Shown: positions 63,063-64,000 of the stretch, in pieces
Position numbering within the stretch: position 1 is the stretch's first letter
Layout of the letters: each line of letters begins with the position of its first letter
Source: Aphis gossypii
Lineage: Eukaryota; Arthropoda; Insecta; Hemiptera; Aphididae
Direction: 5' to 3'
Assembly: GCF_020184175.1 (NCBI RefSeq)
Contig: NC_065530.1
Coordinates: forward strand, 32,899,260 to 32,963,259
DNA: 64,000 nucleotides
Notes under the pieces: model-generated
Told to the model about the DNA's origin: nothing
Databases searched by the model: none
Seen by the model: the letters and a program-made list of their open reading frames with translations, nothing else
Position numbers and translations under genes: made by a program

Positions 63063-63895
63063 TAAGTATATAGTGCTAGATTTATTTTTAAGTTTCGTGT
63101 AGCCCTCTATATAGCGAGCGGTATTATATAAAGCTTAAGTAAGTACCATCAATGCACGGATCGTTGATATAATGGCTGCATCAGTGGTCGGTTGGATTGT
63201 GTTATCTTTACTGAATATGTAGTTTTTCTATTCGGTCTTATTTTTAATTCCCGTTTTTAATCCCTATGTGTACGGCCGTGTACTTTTCGCGTGTTAAATG
63301 TCATACTTCAGACAAATGACGGTGATATTAAAACGCACGTGTACGGATTCGTAAATTATTATTACATTATAAAAAAGTGATTCTACTATCCTGCAGCAGG
63401 CAATATCTTAGGAAATATTTGAAGTTTTTAAGTTAAAAATTTGTTTTTTTTTTAATGTTCACAGAATTTTTTTCTTAAAAAATTTAATAAATTGTAATTT
63501 ATTAATCGTTATAGATATTACGCAGTCTAAAGTATAAAAAACAATTAAGTCAATTTGGTGTCTTTTTTTCCAAAGTTAATACATAAAATCCAATAGTTAC
63601 CTATATATTATATATTAATAAAGTAGATGACAATTTTCTGCAGAACGATATAACATGTTTTTTTCAAGAATCTTTACTTTAATAATTAGACATTAATTTT
63701 AAGCAATGTGATAAAATATTAACAAATTGTTGTTAACGAAAATATTAAAAGTTCCATTTGTTTAACAATTAAATATCTTTTGAGTATATATAATCACTAT
63801 TTAGTATTTACTATTTTGAAATAGAAACTTGGGAGTGTTCAAAAATATCTAACCGTTATAATGTTTTCAGATATTAATTAAAAAATATTGATTTC

Positions 63896-63915
63896 TTATA
63901 TATATATATATATAT
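63896..63915. repeat. (TA)n microsatellite
   Basis: About ten TA units followed by TGTAATATATATTAC. Simple repeat. Confidence 0.8.
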
Positions 63916-64000
63916 GTAATATATATTACTAGAAAAATAAATTTATTAAGTGAATAAATTGACAAGCTGTATTAAAATTGTTAAACAAAGCACACAATTT

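Larger units (their letters stand above)
61831..64000. other. AT-rich non-coding stretch
   Basis: No gene seen. Two simple repeats occur, and a moderately GC-richer patch at 63090-63350 shows no framed exon. Confidence 0.5.

Overview
This window looks like a piece of an AT-rich insect nuclear genome, most likely a hemipteran and probably an aphid. The evidence is long intergenic and intronic AT-rich sequence, genes split by GT-AG introns, a CYP6-like cytochrome P450, and dispersed repeats whose style I recognise from aphid genomes. The aphid call is inference from style, not from a search. No tRNA, rRNA, CRISPR array or bacterial-type operon is visible.

Layout. 1-5.2 kb: AT-rich sequence with no gene seen. 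5.3-6.3 kb: a CpG-rich island holding a minus-strand first coding exon with a signal peptide (5631-5739); the rest of that gene must lie below 5631 or off the window. 12.35-13.0 kb: a pogo/Tigger-like foldback element with a TA target site. 17.3-18.0 kb: a mildly GC-rich patch with a small unassigned minus-strand ORF. 18.49-19.04 kb: a hAT-type MITE with a perfect 8-bp target duplication. 20.65-21.5 kb: a second CpG-rich island without a convincing ORF. 27.69-29.71 kb: a secreted threonine-rich mucin-like protein made of fourteen 44-residue repeats; the tenth carries a 10-nt deficit that breaks the frame. 31.03-31.54 kb: another hAT-like MITE. 34.1-38.7 kb: a pair of diverged inverted arms around a decayed Mutator-like (MULE) transposase fragment, a small foldback element and a GC-rich exon-like block that has a paralogous copy at 59.5 kb. 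40.3-40.7 kb, perhaps to 41.3 kb: two linked plus-strand exons of an unrecognised cysteine-containing protein. 45.04-53.13 kb: a complete five-exon CYP6-like P450 on the minus strand (511 aa, all motifs intact, all four introns phase 1). 56.6-59.1 kb: a diverged direct duplication. 59.27-59.40 kb: a candidate minus-strand first exon with a signal peptide, next to a GC-rich flank. 61.2-61.8 kb: a fragment related to the 34-38 kb arms.

The only gene whose biochemistry can be read fully is the P450, a membrane-anchored microsomal monooxygenase of a clan usually tied to detoxification of plant or synthetic compounds. The mucin-like protein is secreted and probably heavily glycosylated; its site of action cannot be read from the sequence. 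The genes do not form a pathway; they are separate eukaryotic transcription units in a transposon-rich landscape. Homology statements rest on motifs and memory of families; no search was run.
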